A stretch of DNA of 64,000 nucleotides, from assembly GCA_028641055.1 (NCBI GenBank), contig CM054060.1:311846949-311910948 (forward strand), in the 5' to 3' direction. Shown here one piece after another: positions 12,401 through 23,399 of the stretch (its first letter is position 1; each line of letters starts with the position of its first letter). Both the position numbers and the translations under genes were made by a program. The notes beneath the pieces are model-generated. The model was not told the origin of the DNA and did not search any database. It saw only the letters and a program-made list of their open reading frames with translations. The DNA comes from Alopecurus myosuroides (lineage: Eukaryota; Streptophyta; Magnoliopsida; Poales; Poaceae).

Positions 12401-13973
12401 CCTATGGCTGCCTTTCATCACTTGTTACCGATTCTTTCCGTTATTCTTATGCTAGCCCTATGATTCGATGCTTGTGTCTCGATCCTATCATATGTTTACC
12501 TTGCAGCCATGATATAGCCTTCCTTCCACTTCCTATTACCTGTTGTTTGTTTACTCCGTTGGCACTCGTGTTGTAGTTGCATGCTTAGTGTTGTTTGCGC
12601 TCAAGTCTTGTTGTCCGTCTTATCACCTGTTTAGTTTGATAGTTGGGTTTCAATTCAATCAACAACATGTTAATGTTTTGGGTAATAATAATTTGATGAT
12701 AAGGCACCGGCAGGAGGCCCGGCGTGGTTTTGAGGCCTGCTAGTGTCGACCTTAATTAGGAAAAGGGTCTTGTCCTCCGATCCATGATGAGCGCACTAAC
12801 CGCATGTGGGAAGCGAGTATGGGCGCCCCCCGCAATTCTGATTCGATTCGCATCTCGTCCAAATCGCCACACTTAGTTCGGGCTTTCCATTTGATGCATG
12901 CATATGCAGGTGCGAGCCCTTGGCGCCAGGGTGGAACTTTTGTAGTCGGCATTTAGGGCGGCGTGGTCTTCCAGTGCTATGAGGGTCCCCCTTTTCTTCG
13001 TGGGGGCTCGATTAGCCGCGCACGCACAACACGTGGTTCTTTGGGCTTGATGCGAAGAAGAGTTGGGTTGTGTTGAGTGCCTCGCTTGGTGGAAGTGCAT
13101 TTCCATCTGGCGGGTCATTCTTACGTGTACGGCCAAATTGGTGCATCCCTGCAGGGTTAAATCTTCTCGAGAAGCCGTGTTGTCCGCGGTTATGGATGAC
13201 TTGGTGAAAGTGCTGGCTAACAAGTACTCAGACAACTTACACTTAACGATGATAACTTGACTAGTAATATAGATTACCTCCACCATAAAAATGAATGTCA
13301 CCCTAATCAACCGTGTGAGTTTCCTTGGGTTGCTTCCTTAGTAGGGGGTAACATTGGATGGGTATTGTTTGGTGAGTAGTTGTAGTTGGTTCTGATACGC
13401 TATCTTATCCCTTTCTTTTAGCCAGATGTTGTAGCGCGTCTCTGTAGTTAGTTAGTGCAGCCCGCTGCCGCTTCTTTGCAATAATCCCTTCCTTTCCGTT
13501 GTACCCAAAGTATTTGTATCTTGTGATGACTGGTTACGCTGGTATCTTGTGAGTATGGTTTATCCACTTGCCAGTACTTAACCGTACTGACCCACGAATC
13601 CTTTTTCGTGGCTGCATATTCCACATTGCAGTCAACAGGTTTGAAGTCTGACGACGTTAGCTTGGGAATCCCTCCGGCTTGGCCTGGGCAGGGATTGGAC
13701 GCCATCGGTTATCTTCAGGACTCTTAGTCCAATTTGTATCTTGTCCGTAGTCGGACACTATGTTGTTTCTTCCGCTGTTATTTGGATCTTTGTATTGTAT
13801 CAGTTGTATCCTTGACTCGTTTGAGTCGTCTTGTATATATCTTTTCTATTGTTGTTGCGGAATATTCGTGAACTGTTGTAATGTTATCACAAGTGGCAAC
13901 CTGGAATCGGTTATTATGTGGATTTTGGCGGGAATGCTGAAATCTGCATAGTGCCCGATCTCGGGGCGTCACA
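9494..13973 (+). repeat. 5' LTR of the LARD-like element
   Basis: AT-rich except for a GC-rich block at about 10120-11200 that also yields meaningless proline/arginine-rich frames. No protein family is recognisable. A tRNA-like Pol III signature lies at 11016-11096. Confidence 0.9.
11016..11096 (+). promoter_or_regulatory. Pol III promoter-like A box, B box and T6 in 5' LTR
   Basis: TAGCCCACTGG (11016-11026) resembles the A box, GGTTCGATCCC (11059-11069) matches the B box consensus, and TTTTTT at 11091-11096 could terminate Pol III. A 6-base stem TGGGGG/CCCCCA encloses the B box. No full tRNA cloverleaf can be drawn. Confidence 0.45.
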
Positions 13974-14471
13974 AATGGTATCAGAGCATGGTTTCCGATT
14001 CCCAAGTTGTTTCGATACGAATGGTTATCGAAGCAACGGGTCCGCAAAGCCTATAGGATAACCTTGCTAACGGTCGTTGTTTCTAGAGTGTCAAAAACTA
14101 TTTGTGCTAAAACTATTTTGGAAACATCTCAATAGGATTCTTGTTTTCTCCTTATCCCTATTCTATTTCCTCTCCCATCTTATTTTTTTTGGAGTCTTCC
14201 CCCCTTGTCTACCTTTCAAAGTGTTAGGATCCTACGTGGGTGGACGTTTTCTTAGCCGTTAACCTAATAGGTTCGATCATCGGAAGATTCTTGGTGGAAG
14301 AACATCGTCATCAACCCGAGCAAGAATCTCTTGTTAGTGGTGTCGAGAAGCCCTTGTTAGTGGTGTCGAGGAGATCAACTGGAAGCATGAAGAATCGATA
14401 GTCGAACTTCTTTCCCCTCCCGGGTTAGGAGGTGGATTGCGAGGGCGCAATCCCTTGTTAGTGGTGTCGTC
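13974..14471 (+). other. Interior of the LARD-like element; no ORF
   Basis: 498 bases with the primer site but no gene. Three direct copies of TTGTTAGTGGTGTCG lie at 14331, 14354 and 14455, the last abutting the 3' LTR. No polypurine tract is visible next to the LTR, which suggests the interior has been shortened by recombination or template switching at these repeats. Confidence 0.75.
13976..13987 (+). promoter_or_regulatory. Primer binding site of the LARD-like element
   Basis: TGGTATCAGAGC two bases after the 5' LTR, complementary to initiator tRNA-Met. Confidence 0.88.
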
Positions 14472-17400
14472 TGTAACACCTGGGGTGTTTTCCCCAAGTA
14501 GAAAGTTGGTTGTTTTTCTTTTTGCTTTGCATCACATGTATCATATGCATTGCACCCTGTTTTCAAAACAACTCAAAAGTTCAAACCAATTTAAACTTTC
14601 AAAACATGTCCAAAAATTCCAATTAAAAGTTGCAAACTAAACAACTCTTATTGTTTTTCAATAGTTTTGAAGTTGAATTTATTTAAATTGCTTGTTAATA
14701 AAAATTCCTTTTTATCAACACCCTAATGGCAAATTCAAATTCAAATAAATTCATCCATAATTGACATGTTCCAATTGTGGTTTAAAAAATTAAAATATTG
14801 CAAACATTTAAATTCAATAAATTTCATGGTTGTTTGAGCTTATTGGATAAACTTGCTAAAACTTAAAACTCCAATCTATATGAAACCCTATTTGAATTTC
14901 AAATAGCAATTTCAAACTAATTGGCATTTTTCAAATTGTTGAAAATAAGTTAACATACCTTGATATTGCTGTTTTGTAAATCAAATAAAAAATATTTCGT
15001 CAAACTAAAACCCTAACCTCTAATTCTATTTTTTCCCTCCTTTTCCTTTCCTACAAAAAAAAAAGAGAGAGAGAACCAAAAATAAATAAAAAGAAAACCC
15101 TTTGAGCTGTGGGGAGGCAGGCCAGCCCACAAGGGGCAGCCCACCTACCACCCATAGCCCATTCCCCTCTTCCCCCAGCCCACCACACCACCTAGGCCCG
15201 CCTACTCCTTCTTCCTCGTACGGCACTGCATCGACGATGTCCACGTCGCCTCTGCCTCGAGGGGACGGCCAGCAGAGGAGGGCACGCTGCTTAAAACCAC
15301 CACTACCCTCCTGCGTGCCCTATACCCCCCTCCCCATCCTCCGCCGTCGCCAGTTCCCTCTCTCTTCCTCTCACCCCTCTGTTCCTGTGCACCAGCACCC
15401 CACCACCACCGCCTCGGTCGCCATGGACGTCCTCCCACCGAGCTGACGCCAGGAGCGGAACCGCGACCCCTCCCACTCCCTCTACGCGCGACGAATCAAG
15501 CCGGGAGCAACCCCAACTCCGCCGGTGACCCCTCCTCCTCTCCGACCAGCTCCATCTCCGGGGGAAATTCGTCGCCTCCATCCTTCCCCGAGCTCGATCG
15601 CCTACCTCAACCGCCCCCTGGTGAGCACGCCTTCCAATCCCAGCCATCGCCCGTCTGTCTCCCTTCCCGTGAGCTGCCGTGGCATCGACCTTGGCCCTAT
15701 CGGCCATGGCAGCACTGAACTTGGGTTCAGAGACCGCGCACACGGACAGTTGCGGCCGCTGTGGTTCCGACGAGAGCTCGCACACACCACCACAGCATCA
15801 CACGCCCAGCTGCACCTGACACTACCCCCCTTGGTCTGCGCGCATGAGGAACAGCAACGCCGCTGCGGTGGTTGTGATCGCTCCTTTCCGGAACCTGACG
15901 GAGATTCAGGCTTCTGAACGAAAATTCAGTTAAACGACCGCTGTTAACCTCTTCCTGTTACCATATCAGCTGCCATCACAACACACATCACTAGCCCACT
16001 GGCACTGTTCCTTGCGCGCGCTGGGGGAGACGCGGGTTCGATCCCCCACGGCCGAATAAAGGCCCCTTTTTTCTTCCTTTCTGCTCCGCGCGCACGGGCC
16101 CGCCCGTCAGTGGCGTGGGTTGCCACCTCGCCCTCCACACGCGCACACGTTGGCGCCAGCGTGGCCTGGGCCTGCTTGTCAGCGACCCAGTGTCACTGTG
16201 GCTTGGTGCAGCACCCAAAATTTGGGCACGGTTTTCGCAGAGAGGCCCTGTCTCCACAGTTTCCTTCACATCCAAGCCCCTGGGAAATCACAGTTTGGTC
16301 CCTGTTTTTCTTTTGCCCCTAGAAATTGCAAACAAACTCCAAATTTAAAATGTAAAATATGTTTTTCAGTCAAAATTCAATGAACTTTCTGATTATCAAC
16401 TTTGTTTTGCAATTTGGACAATTAAAATTAATGTCATTTAAAAAATGCCTTAATTAATTAATTAAAAGTTCTAATTAATAACTTTCACATGCTTGCTCCA
16501 AATTGAAAACCCAAAACATGAAATCCATCCAAAATTAAATGCCACACTTGAATATCAACTTTGTTTTCTGGTTTGCAACATTTAAATTGGATATTTGCTT
16601 CACCTCTTAATTAATGCATTTAAATTGGTAATATGCTTAACTAAATCATTTAAAATAGTTTTCCAACCTGTAAAATATGTTTCCCATCCCAAAATTCCAT
16701 GCTCTTTCCAAATATAACATTTGTTTTCTGTTTTGGATAAATAAAACTAATGCAATTACTTAATGCTTTAATTAAATCATTTAAATGGTGAAATTCATAA
16801 CTTGCTCAACTAAAATCCAAATTCAACAAATGAAATATGTATTCCATCTAAAATTTTGTGTTCTTTCCAAATATGAATTTTGCTATCTATTTTGAACAAT
16901 TAAAATGGGTAAAAACAATAAATGCTTGTGTAACTCATTTAAGAAGCCAAATTTCATAACTTAATAAATAAAATTTCCAAACTTGGTAAACCCCTTTTCA
17001 AATTGAAGCTATTGTTGTTTTCTCATTGTTTTCCTCATCCATGCATCATTCTAATCAACTTTCACATGATGGTTATTTGTAGATCATTTAATTCAACCTT
17101 AATTCATGGGATTTTCCATATGCAATCCAAATTGCATATGAGCCCATTTAAATATGTTTACCATGTCAACTAGTTTATCTTTGATGCATGCTTAAACTTG
17201 TCATGCATCCATATTTTGATCATGCTGGATCTTTTACCGTAGAAGTAATTGTTGCATCCGGTGTTTGTTCGAGGTTCGTTGCTTCTTCGCGGATAGGACG
17301 TTGAGATGATGTGAGCAACGACAAGTTCGGATGTACCTCTACTTGCTGGATTCCAGGCAAGTATACTCACTTGCTACCTATGGCTGCCTTTCATCACTTG

Positions 17401-18948
17401 TTACCGATTCTTTCCGTTATTCTTATACTAGCCCTATGATTCGATGCTTGTGTCTCGATCCTATCATATGTTTACCTTGCAGCCATGATATAGCCTTCCT
17501 TCCACTTCCTATTACCTGTTGTTTGTTTACTCCGTTGGCACTCGTGTTGTAGTTGCATGCTTAGTGTTGTTTGCGCTCAAGTCTTGTTGTCCGTCTTATC
17601 ACCTGTTTAGTTTGATAGTTGGGTTTCAATTCAATCAACAACATTTTAATGTTTTGGGTAATAATAATTTGATGATAAGGCACCGGCAGGAGGCCCGGCG
17701 TGGTTTTGAGGCCTGCTAGTGTCGACCTTAATTAGGAAAAGGGTCTTGTCCTCCGATCCATGATGAGCGCACTAACCGCATGTGGGAAGCGAGTATGGGC
17801 GCCCCCCGCAATTCTGATTCGATTCACATCTCGTCCAGATCGCCACACTTAGTTCGGGCTTTCCATTTGATGCATGCATATGCAGGTGCGAGCCCTTGGC
17901 GCCAGGGTGGAACTTTTGTAGTCGGCATTTAGGGCGGCGTGGTCTTCCAGTGCTATGAGGGTCCCCCTTTTCTTCGTGGGGATCGATTAGCCGCGCACGC
18001 ATAGCACGTGGTTCTTTGGGCTTGATGCGAAGAAGAGTTGGGTTGTGTTGAGTGCCTCGCTTGGTGGAAGTGCATTTCCATCTGGCGGGTCATTCTTACG
18101 TGTACGGCCAAATTGGTGCATCCTTGCAGGGTTAAATCTTCTCGAGAAGCCATGTTGTCCGCGGTTATGGATGACTTGGTGAAAGTGCTGGCTAACAAGT
18201 ACTCAGACAACTTACACTTAACGATGATAACTTGACTAGTAATATAGATTACCTCCACCATAAAAATGAATGTCACCCTAATCAACCGTGTGAGTTTCCT
18301 TGGGTTGCTTCCTTAGTAGGGGGTAACATTGGATGGGTATTGTTTGGTGAGTAGTTGTAGTTGGTTCTGATACGCTATCTTATCCCTTTCTTTTAGCCGG
18401 ATGTTGTAGCGCGTCTCTGTAGTTAGTTAGTGCAGCCCGCTGCCGCTTCTTTGCAATAATCCCTTCCTTTCCGTTGTACCCAAAGTATTTGTATCTTGTG
18501 ATGACTGGTTACGCTGGTATCTTGTGAGTATGGTTTATCCACTTGCCAGTACTTAACCGTACTGACCCACGAATCCTTTTTCGTGGCTGCATATTCCACA
18601 TTGCAGTCAACAGGTTTAAAGTCTGACGACGTTAGCTTGGGAATCCCTCCGGCTTGGCCTGGGCAGGGATTGGACGCCATCGGTTATCTTCAGGACTCTT
18701 AGTCCAATTTGTATCTTGTCCGTAGTTGGACACTATGTTGTTTCTTCTGCTGTTATTTGGATCTTTGTATTGTATCAGTTGTATCCTTGACTCGTTTGAG
18801 TCGTCTTGTATATATCTTTTCTGTTGTTGTCGCGGAATATTCGTGAACTATTGTAATGTTATCACAAGTGGCAACCTGGAATCGGTTATTATGTGGATTT
18901 TGGCGGGAATGCTGAAATCTGCATAGTGCCCGATCTCGGGGCGTCACA
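14472..18948 (+). repeat. 3' LTR of the LARD-like element
   Basis: Colinear with 9494-13973 with scattered substitutions and small indels (for example in the A run near 15055 and the C run near 15825). It ends at GCGTCACA before the CTAAC duplication. Confidence 0.9.
15992..16072 (+). promoter_or_regulatory. Pol III promoter-like boxes in 3' LTR
   Basis: Second copy of the tRNA-like signature: A box 15992-16002, B box 16035-16045, T6 16067-16072. All three motifs are unchanged relative to the 5' LTR. Confidence 0.45.
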
Positions 18949-18978
18949 CTAACACGTATCAAAATTTTGTTGTTGCAG

Positions 18979-19333
18979 TAGTTTAAAGCATTCTCCGGCA
19001 CTTGTTGATTTTCTTGTCAACAAGGGGTATGACTTTTGCAGCGTTGACATCACTCAAGACCGTCCGAAGTTGATGTGCTTGGGTATTGTGATACCTGAAG
19101 ATCACTACATTGATCTTCAGGATCTTATCCATTTGAACGGGCCAAAGACCGGGATGGCTCGCATGGCAACTGCCTTCATCCACGAGGGCTACGAAACCAT
19201 GAAGTCTGGTTTCCCCTCGAGGAATCACTGGTATTGGGAGAAGACCCCACTGGACTTGACGAACGTCAAGTATGCAGCCATAGATGCATACGTCTCCTAC
19301 GAGTTGTTCCGCATCTACTCGACGGAGCCATAG
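18979..19333 (+). CDS. Captured WRN-like 3'-5' exonuclease, exon 2
   Basis: The acceptor ttgttgttgcag ends at 18978. The first base completes codon 81 (Ser), and the frame runs open to TAG at 19331-19333, giving a 198-residue product with exon 1. Residues 99-112 (DFCSVDITQDRPKL) contain the ExoII Asp candidate (D104 or D108). Residues 179-183 (YAAID) match the ExoIII Yx3D motif, so all DEDDy positions appear present. The original intron was only about 100 bases (9417-9493 plus 18954-18978); a LARD-like element has expanded it to 9.6 kb. At about 200 residues the protein is close to a minimal exonuclease domain. Confidence 0.75.
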
Positions 19334-19819
19334 ATGTATGCGTTCGATATATATGCATGTAATGGGTATCTTAGTATGTAATGGATATCTTAGTATTGTG
19401 AGACTTATGTTTGTGTTATGTGTGATCGTAAGACTCTATGTTATGAATGTGATATGATTGTGTTCTATTCATGATTGTGATGTCTCTACTCGTATTTTAC
19501 TTGTGATTTAATTATCACTTGTCTTTTGTTGTTCATAAAACTATTTTTGTTTCCTAGTTTTAAATGACTTGGAAAAATTTGCAAAGTGTTGCAAAGTGTA
19601 ATGGATATTATTTCTATATTACTTCCTAGCTATACTATTTCTATATTATGTCAAACACACGTTTCAAAACAAGCAAAAACAAAAACACATCAAGAAAACA
19701 AACAAAAACACATCAAGAAAACAAAACAGAAAAACTACAGTTTCTATATATCTGTTCACCAAAAATTAATCTAAGCCAGGAAAACATATATCTAGTCAAT
19801 ACCAAACTCATCCAGTATT
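19334..19819. other. CACTA interior after captured gene; no further gene
   Basis: AT-rich 3' flank of the captured exonuclease gene, including short A-rich direct repeats near 19675-19735. I see no ORF worth calling. Confidence 0.5.
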
Positions 19820-20063
19820 AAAATGAATTAGTATTATTTTTCTTAATTTTTTGATATATTATTTGTATTTTTTAGATTTTAAAATGAATTAGTATTATTG
19901 TTCTTAATTTTTTGATATATTATTTGTATTTTTAAGATTTTAAAATGAATTAGTATTATTTTTCTTAATTTTTTGATATATTATTTGTATTTTTAAGATT
20001 TTAAAATGAATTAGTATTATTGTTCTTAATTTTTTGATATATTATTTGTATTTTTAAGATTTA
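19820..20063 (+). repeat. 61-bp AT-rich tandem repeat, four copies
   Basis: Copies start AAAATGAATTAGTATTATT at 19820, 19881, 19942 and 20003, with a partial fifth at 20064. Copies 1 and 3 read attatttttc where copies 2 and 4 read attattgttc, so the array probably grew by duplication of a 122-bp dimer. Confidence 0.9.
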
Positions 20064-20221
20064 AAAATGAATTAGTTTTATTCAAAATTATTAATTACGT
20101 CATTACTTTTGTTTATTAAAAGATTTATTTGAAATTCAAACAATAAAGAAATGTGGCATCGACCAACATGTTAATAAGATTGATATGATACTACTATCAC
20201 ATACATGCGTGCAAAACACTT

Positions 20222-20301
20222 GGATGCGGGACGGTATGGAACTCGGAAGTTAAGCGTGCTAGTGCTAGAGTAGTGGGAGGATGGGTGACCGAGCGGGAAG
20301 T
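20222..20301 (+). other. 5S rRNA-derived segment inside the CACTA
   Basis: Starts GGATGCG like 5S rRNA, skips the helix II region, then follows 5S closely: AAGTTAAGCGTGCT (20247-20260, internal A box) and AGGATGGGTGACC (20278-20290, C box), then GGGAAGT. It is too short and altered to be a functional 5S gene. The intact internal promoter boxes leave open binding of TFIIIA/Pol III. Confidence 0.8.
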
Positions 20302-20473
20302 TTGACCATGAGTACGTAATTTGACTAGAGATAATTGTAGTTAGACACTAAGCAAATAATACAAATTCTGAAAAAAAAAGGGAGTGGAAAAAGGTGTGAA
20401 AAAAAGGGAGAGAAAAATTGGTGTGAAAAATAATTAGAAACCCAAATGAATTAAGGAAATAACGAAATAAAGT

Positions 20474-20678
20474 TTAGTCCCGGTTCAGGTGGCCAACCGG
20501 GACTAAAGGTCCTCCGCCCCCGGCTCCGCCACCCGCCCACGTGGCCGGGCCTTTAGTCCCGGTTCGTAATCGGCGCGACTATAGAGGGGGTCTTTAGTCG
20601 CGCATAGCTAGTCCCGGTTGCTCGGTCGGGACTACTGGCCCTGGCGAACCAGGACTATAGGCCTATTTTCTACCAGTG
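20474..20678. repeat. CACTA right subterminal repeats and terminus
   Basis: Repeated TTTAGTCCCGGTT / AACCGGGACTAAAG motifs, direct and inverted, up to the terminal ...TTTTCTACCAGTG. Confidence 0.85.
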
Positions 20679-20715
20679 GCGGGGCACTCATGTCGCGTCC
20701 GGGCTGCCTGGCACT

Positions 20716-21201
20716 TTAGGAAGACTTGCCTGAGTTACGGTAAGCCTTGGGCCACGGCCGTGAACTCGCTTCTGTAGCAAGTAATTGATGGGTGCAGGGC
20801 AGTGCAGAGATTGCAGACACTGGGTGTGCAGGTGCAGCACGATGAACTTGGCGTTGTGGCAGCATAAAATGCTGAAGCTCCTCAGATGCGGGCTGCTCGA
20901 GGTCCCCTCCCCCGCCGCTCGCCGAGTCCACCATAAGCGCCACCCACACGGTGAAGCTCCGCAGCGTGGCGCGTTTGACTCTGAAGTAGTGCAGGAACGT
21001 CTCGTCGAACGAGGCCGCGCCGTCCCGGTACACCTGCCCCGGCGCCGTGTTCTGTCCCTCGGTGCCGCCCTTGCTCCTCCACCCGACCATCACGCCGCGC
21101 ACCTCGGCTGCGGGGGACATGCCCGTGACGCGCAGAACCTGGGTGTAGACCACGCAGCTCATGCGCCGGGTCGGAAGGCCCCGAGAAGACGGCACTACCA
21201 C
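20716..21201 (-). pseudogene. Captured host gene fragment, possibly C2-like
   Basis: A GC-rich minus-strand frame of 161 residues lies directly right of the CACTA in Helitron DNA. Residues about 18-100 (VVYTQVLRVTGMSPAAEVRGVMVGWRSKG, quoted here only in part as a landmark, and SFTVWVALMVDSA) have the strand pattern of an NT-C2-type domain of plant proteins, but key parts are missing and I am not sure of the match. The rest has no recognisable domain. Best read as an exon captured by the Helitron. Confidence 0.3.
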
Positions 21202-21481
21202 TGGCCTACCGCGCCCCGGCCGCCGGCACCAGCATCTCCGACGCCATGGACAATGCTACCGCCATCAGGGGAGCACATTGGCTTGTGGTGCGAGAATTCG
21301 AGCTCCGCCGACAGGAGGGAGGAGAAGGTGTGGTGGTGCGTATTGCTGCCAAGAGAGGAGCTGGAATTCCACGGACGGGAAGACGCTTGTCTGATTGTGC
21401 TCTGCATGGCAATCTCTTGTAATTTCCACGGACGAACGGGTACGATGGCAATTTGGTGAAATATGAGATTTGGTGGGAGGG

Positions 21482-22833
21482 CAAAACGGTAAATTTATGT
21501 TGGACGAAAATTTTGGCAGAAACCTTAATGACTTTATTAGTAGGTAAAGATATATCGCTCTCCTTCTAATAATTGAAGCCCTAGTGCTCCTACGTCGACC
21601 ACTTTCGGTTTTGTGAAGCAAAGACTATTTTTGGTGAACAGAGCCGGGACAGGCATGCGTATCGTGAGGGGCCAGAACATGACGTATTGCTTGCCGCTGT
21701 GCAGCATGCGAATTCTAAGGCTCGTTGGTTGATGCGGATGGCTGACGGGTTCAGGGCGAGCCTATTCAGGGCCTTGTCCTCCATGGCGGACAAGTTGGAC
21801 AATATGTTGTCGATGGGCCCCGCAATGCCGGATGTGGTGACGCTGCCACTCAATAGTCGTCGGTTTACCAGTTTACGGCCGGCGATGGCGATCTTCGCGG
21901 TAGGAACTGATCGGCCCAGAGCGCCGCAGCTGCGTGGTGCGCACGAGATTGATCCGTGACGCTGCCACTAAATAGTCGTCGACTCGTCGTTGAACCTCCA
22001 TGCTCGTAATTACCATCAACCAGAATTCGTGGTTTTCCTCTGACATGAGCAGGATGAAGTTGTTGCTGGCCGAGAGGCTCGCCGCCCTCATAAGGTGTGG
22101 AGAAATCGTCACCATGGATGCAAACATCGAGTCACGGCTTACCTCCAAGCATCAATTGTTGGAGGCTGCCCTTGGTGATCTCCCCTGGTGCGATGACTCT
22201 ACTCGCGTTGCTGCTGCGTTGGGCCGGATCGGCAATTGGAGGCTGCCCTTGGAGGTCGTCCACAGGCATGATGCTGTTGCGGCCTGCGGGTGCCACCGCC
22301 AATCTGCAGGTCTCTAAAACCTAGCACAGGGTCCTTCCCCTCTTTTGAATCTGAGGCTAACATTGATGGTTTATATAACAAAACATGAAAATCGATCGTA
22401 ATGGACCCGGATTTCGAATCGTACTGCACACATCATGTACAGGAGTTAGTAGTCTACACGTAAACGACCTAAGGTGTACACCGAGGGATGGATCGGAATA
22501 AAGGAAAGCCATGACGTACCAAACCAACTAAGAAACGGGCGGACGGAAAAAAACGTACCGAAGTTTTGGAGTAAAAATCGTTACTGCTTTTATTATTAGG
22601 TAGTATATAGATTAGAATTAGAATTAGATTAGATATATAGATATAGAGGTAGAGATAGATTTGGTAGAGATTATTGGTGACAATGTGGGTAATTCATGTC
22701 AACTTTGGGGTAGTTTTAATGACTGACCGACCGACCAAGTAACCAACCAGGGAAGCCTTAACGCTTTTATTATTAGGTAAAGATACAGCTTGTGGTGACC
22801 GTCGTACGTCTTGATGGTTTTACACTTTAGTCC
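21482..22833. other. Helitron interior: mixed fragments and repeated end motifs
   Basis: No gene recognised; the frame at 21687-21959 matches nothing I know. Three copies of a motif like TTTATTATTAGGTAAAGATA occur at about 21530, 22586 and 22765. In copies 1 and 3 it is preceded by CCTTAA, which looks like repeated 3' termini of one small element family. Confidence 0.4.
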
Positions 22834-23390
22834 TTAGAAAATTGGGAAATTCACCCGCAGTCCATAAGCATTATCCAGTGCTCCTCGCCCCTCTTCTTCC
22901 TCCCGGTCTCGCGACACGTCACCGCCTGCGCCTGCTACTTCCTTGGCCTGAGCCCCCGACACGGGTGTCCCTCCGTTCTCTGTCGCAAACCAGAACGAAG
23001 GCGCGCCTCTGTTCCCGGCCGCCTCCGCGCGGTTCCAGGTCGTCGTTGTCGCTGCGGCCCCTGTGCGTTGTTTCAGACGCCGGGATCGAGCGACGAGCCA
23101 CCGCGCCATTTCCGCTGGGCCCCTGTGCACTTCGCCGGAGGCCAAGACGACGAGCTGAAGCACCTGCGGCATACGATGGCCGCGACGACGGGTGGAGGAG
23201 CTCGAGCTGGGTGAAGGAATCGTGCACCATCCTCTACACGGTCCCACATGCATCGTCGGACCAGGTCGTCGTTGTCGCTGCGGAGAAGGCCGTTGTTGCC
23301 GCTGTGGACCATGTGGGTTGTTGCCACTGCAGCCCCTGTGGCCCTGTGCACCGTTGCAGCCATCACGATCGAGCGACGATGATATGAAGT
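22834..23390. other. GC-rich exon-like fragment, unrecognised
   Basis: Long open frames occur on both strands in GC-rich, Arg/Pro/Ala-rich sequence with internal near-repeats (tcgtcgttgtcgctgcgg occurs near 23040 and 23265). No domain is recognisable. It may be a captured coding fragment or GC-rich repeat. Confidence 0.3.
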
Positions 23391-23399
23391 TGGACTCCT

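Larger units (their letters stand above)
9494..18948 (+). mobile_element. LARD-like LTR retroelement with giant LTRs and 0.5 kb interior
   Basis: Two near-identical LTRs of 4480 and 4477 bases start TGTAACACC and end GCGTCACA. The five bases CTAAC flank the element (9489-9493 and 18949-18953). The interior is only 498 bases with a Met-type primer site and no coding sequence. LTR divergence looks like 1-2% by eye. Very long LTRs with a non-coding interior match the LARD class described in barley (Sukkula-like); the LTR end resembles that family, but the family name is an inference. Strand is set by the primer site. Confidence 0.9.
8802..20678. mobile_element. CACTA-type DNA transposon (CACTG ends) carrying a captured gene
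   Basis: Left terminus CACTGGTAGAAAAAAGGCCT and right terminus, read inward, CACTGGTAGAAAATAGGCCT form 20-base inverted repeats with one mismatch. The three bases GCG flank both sides (8799-8801, 20679-20681). Removing the nested LARD leaves about 2.4 kb. Both ends hold repeated AGTCCCGGTT-like motifs typical of CACTA subterminal transposase-binding regions. No TNP2-type transposase is present, so the element is non-autonomous. The cargo is a two-exon exonuclease-like gene. Confidence 0.92.

Noticed and set aside
20222..20301. A functional 5S rRNA gene
   Set aside because: About 40 bases of the 5' half are missing or scrambled and the copy sits inside a transposon end; only the promoter boxes are kept.
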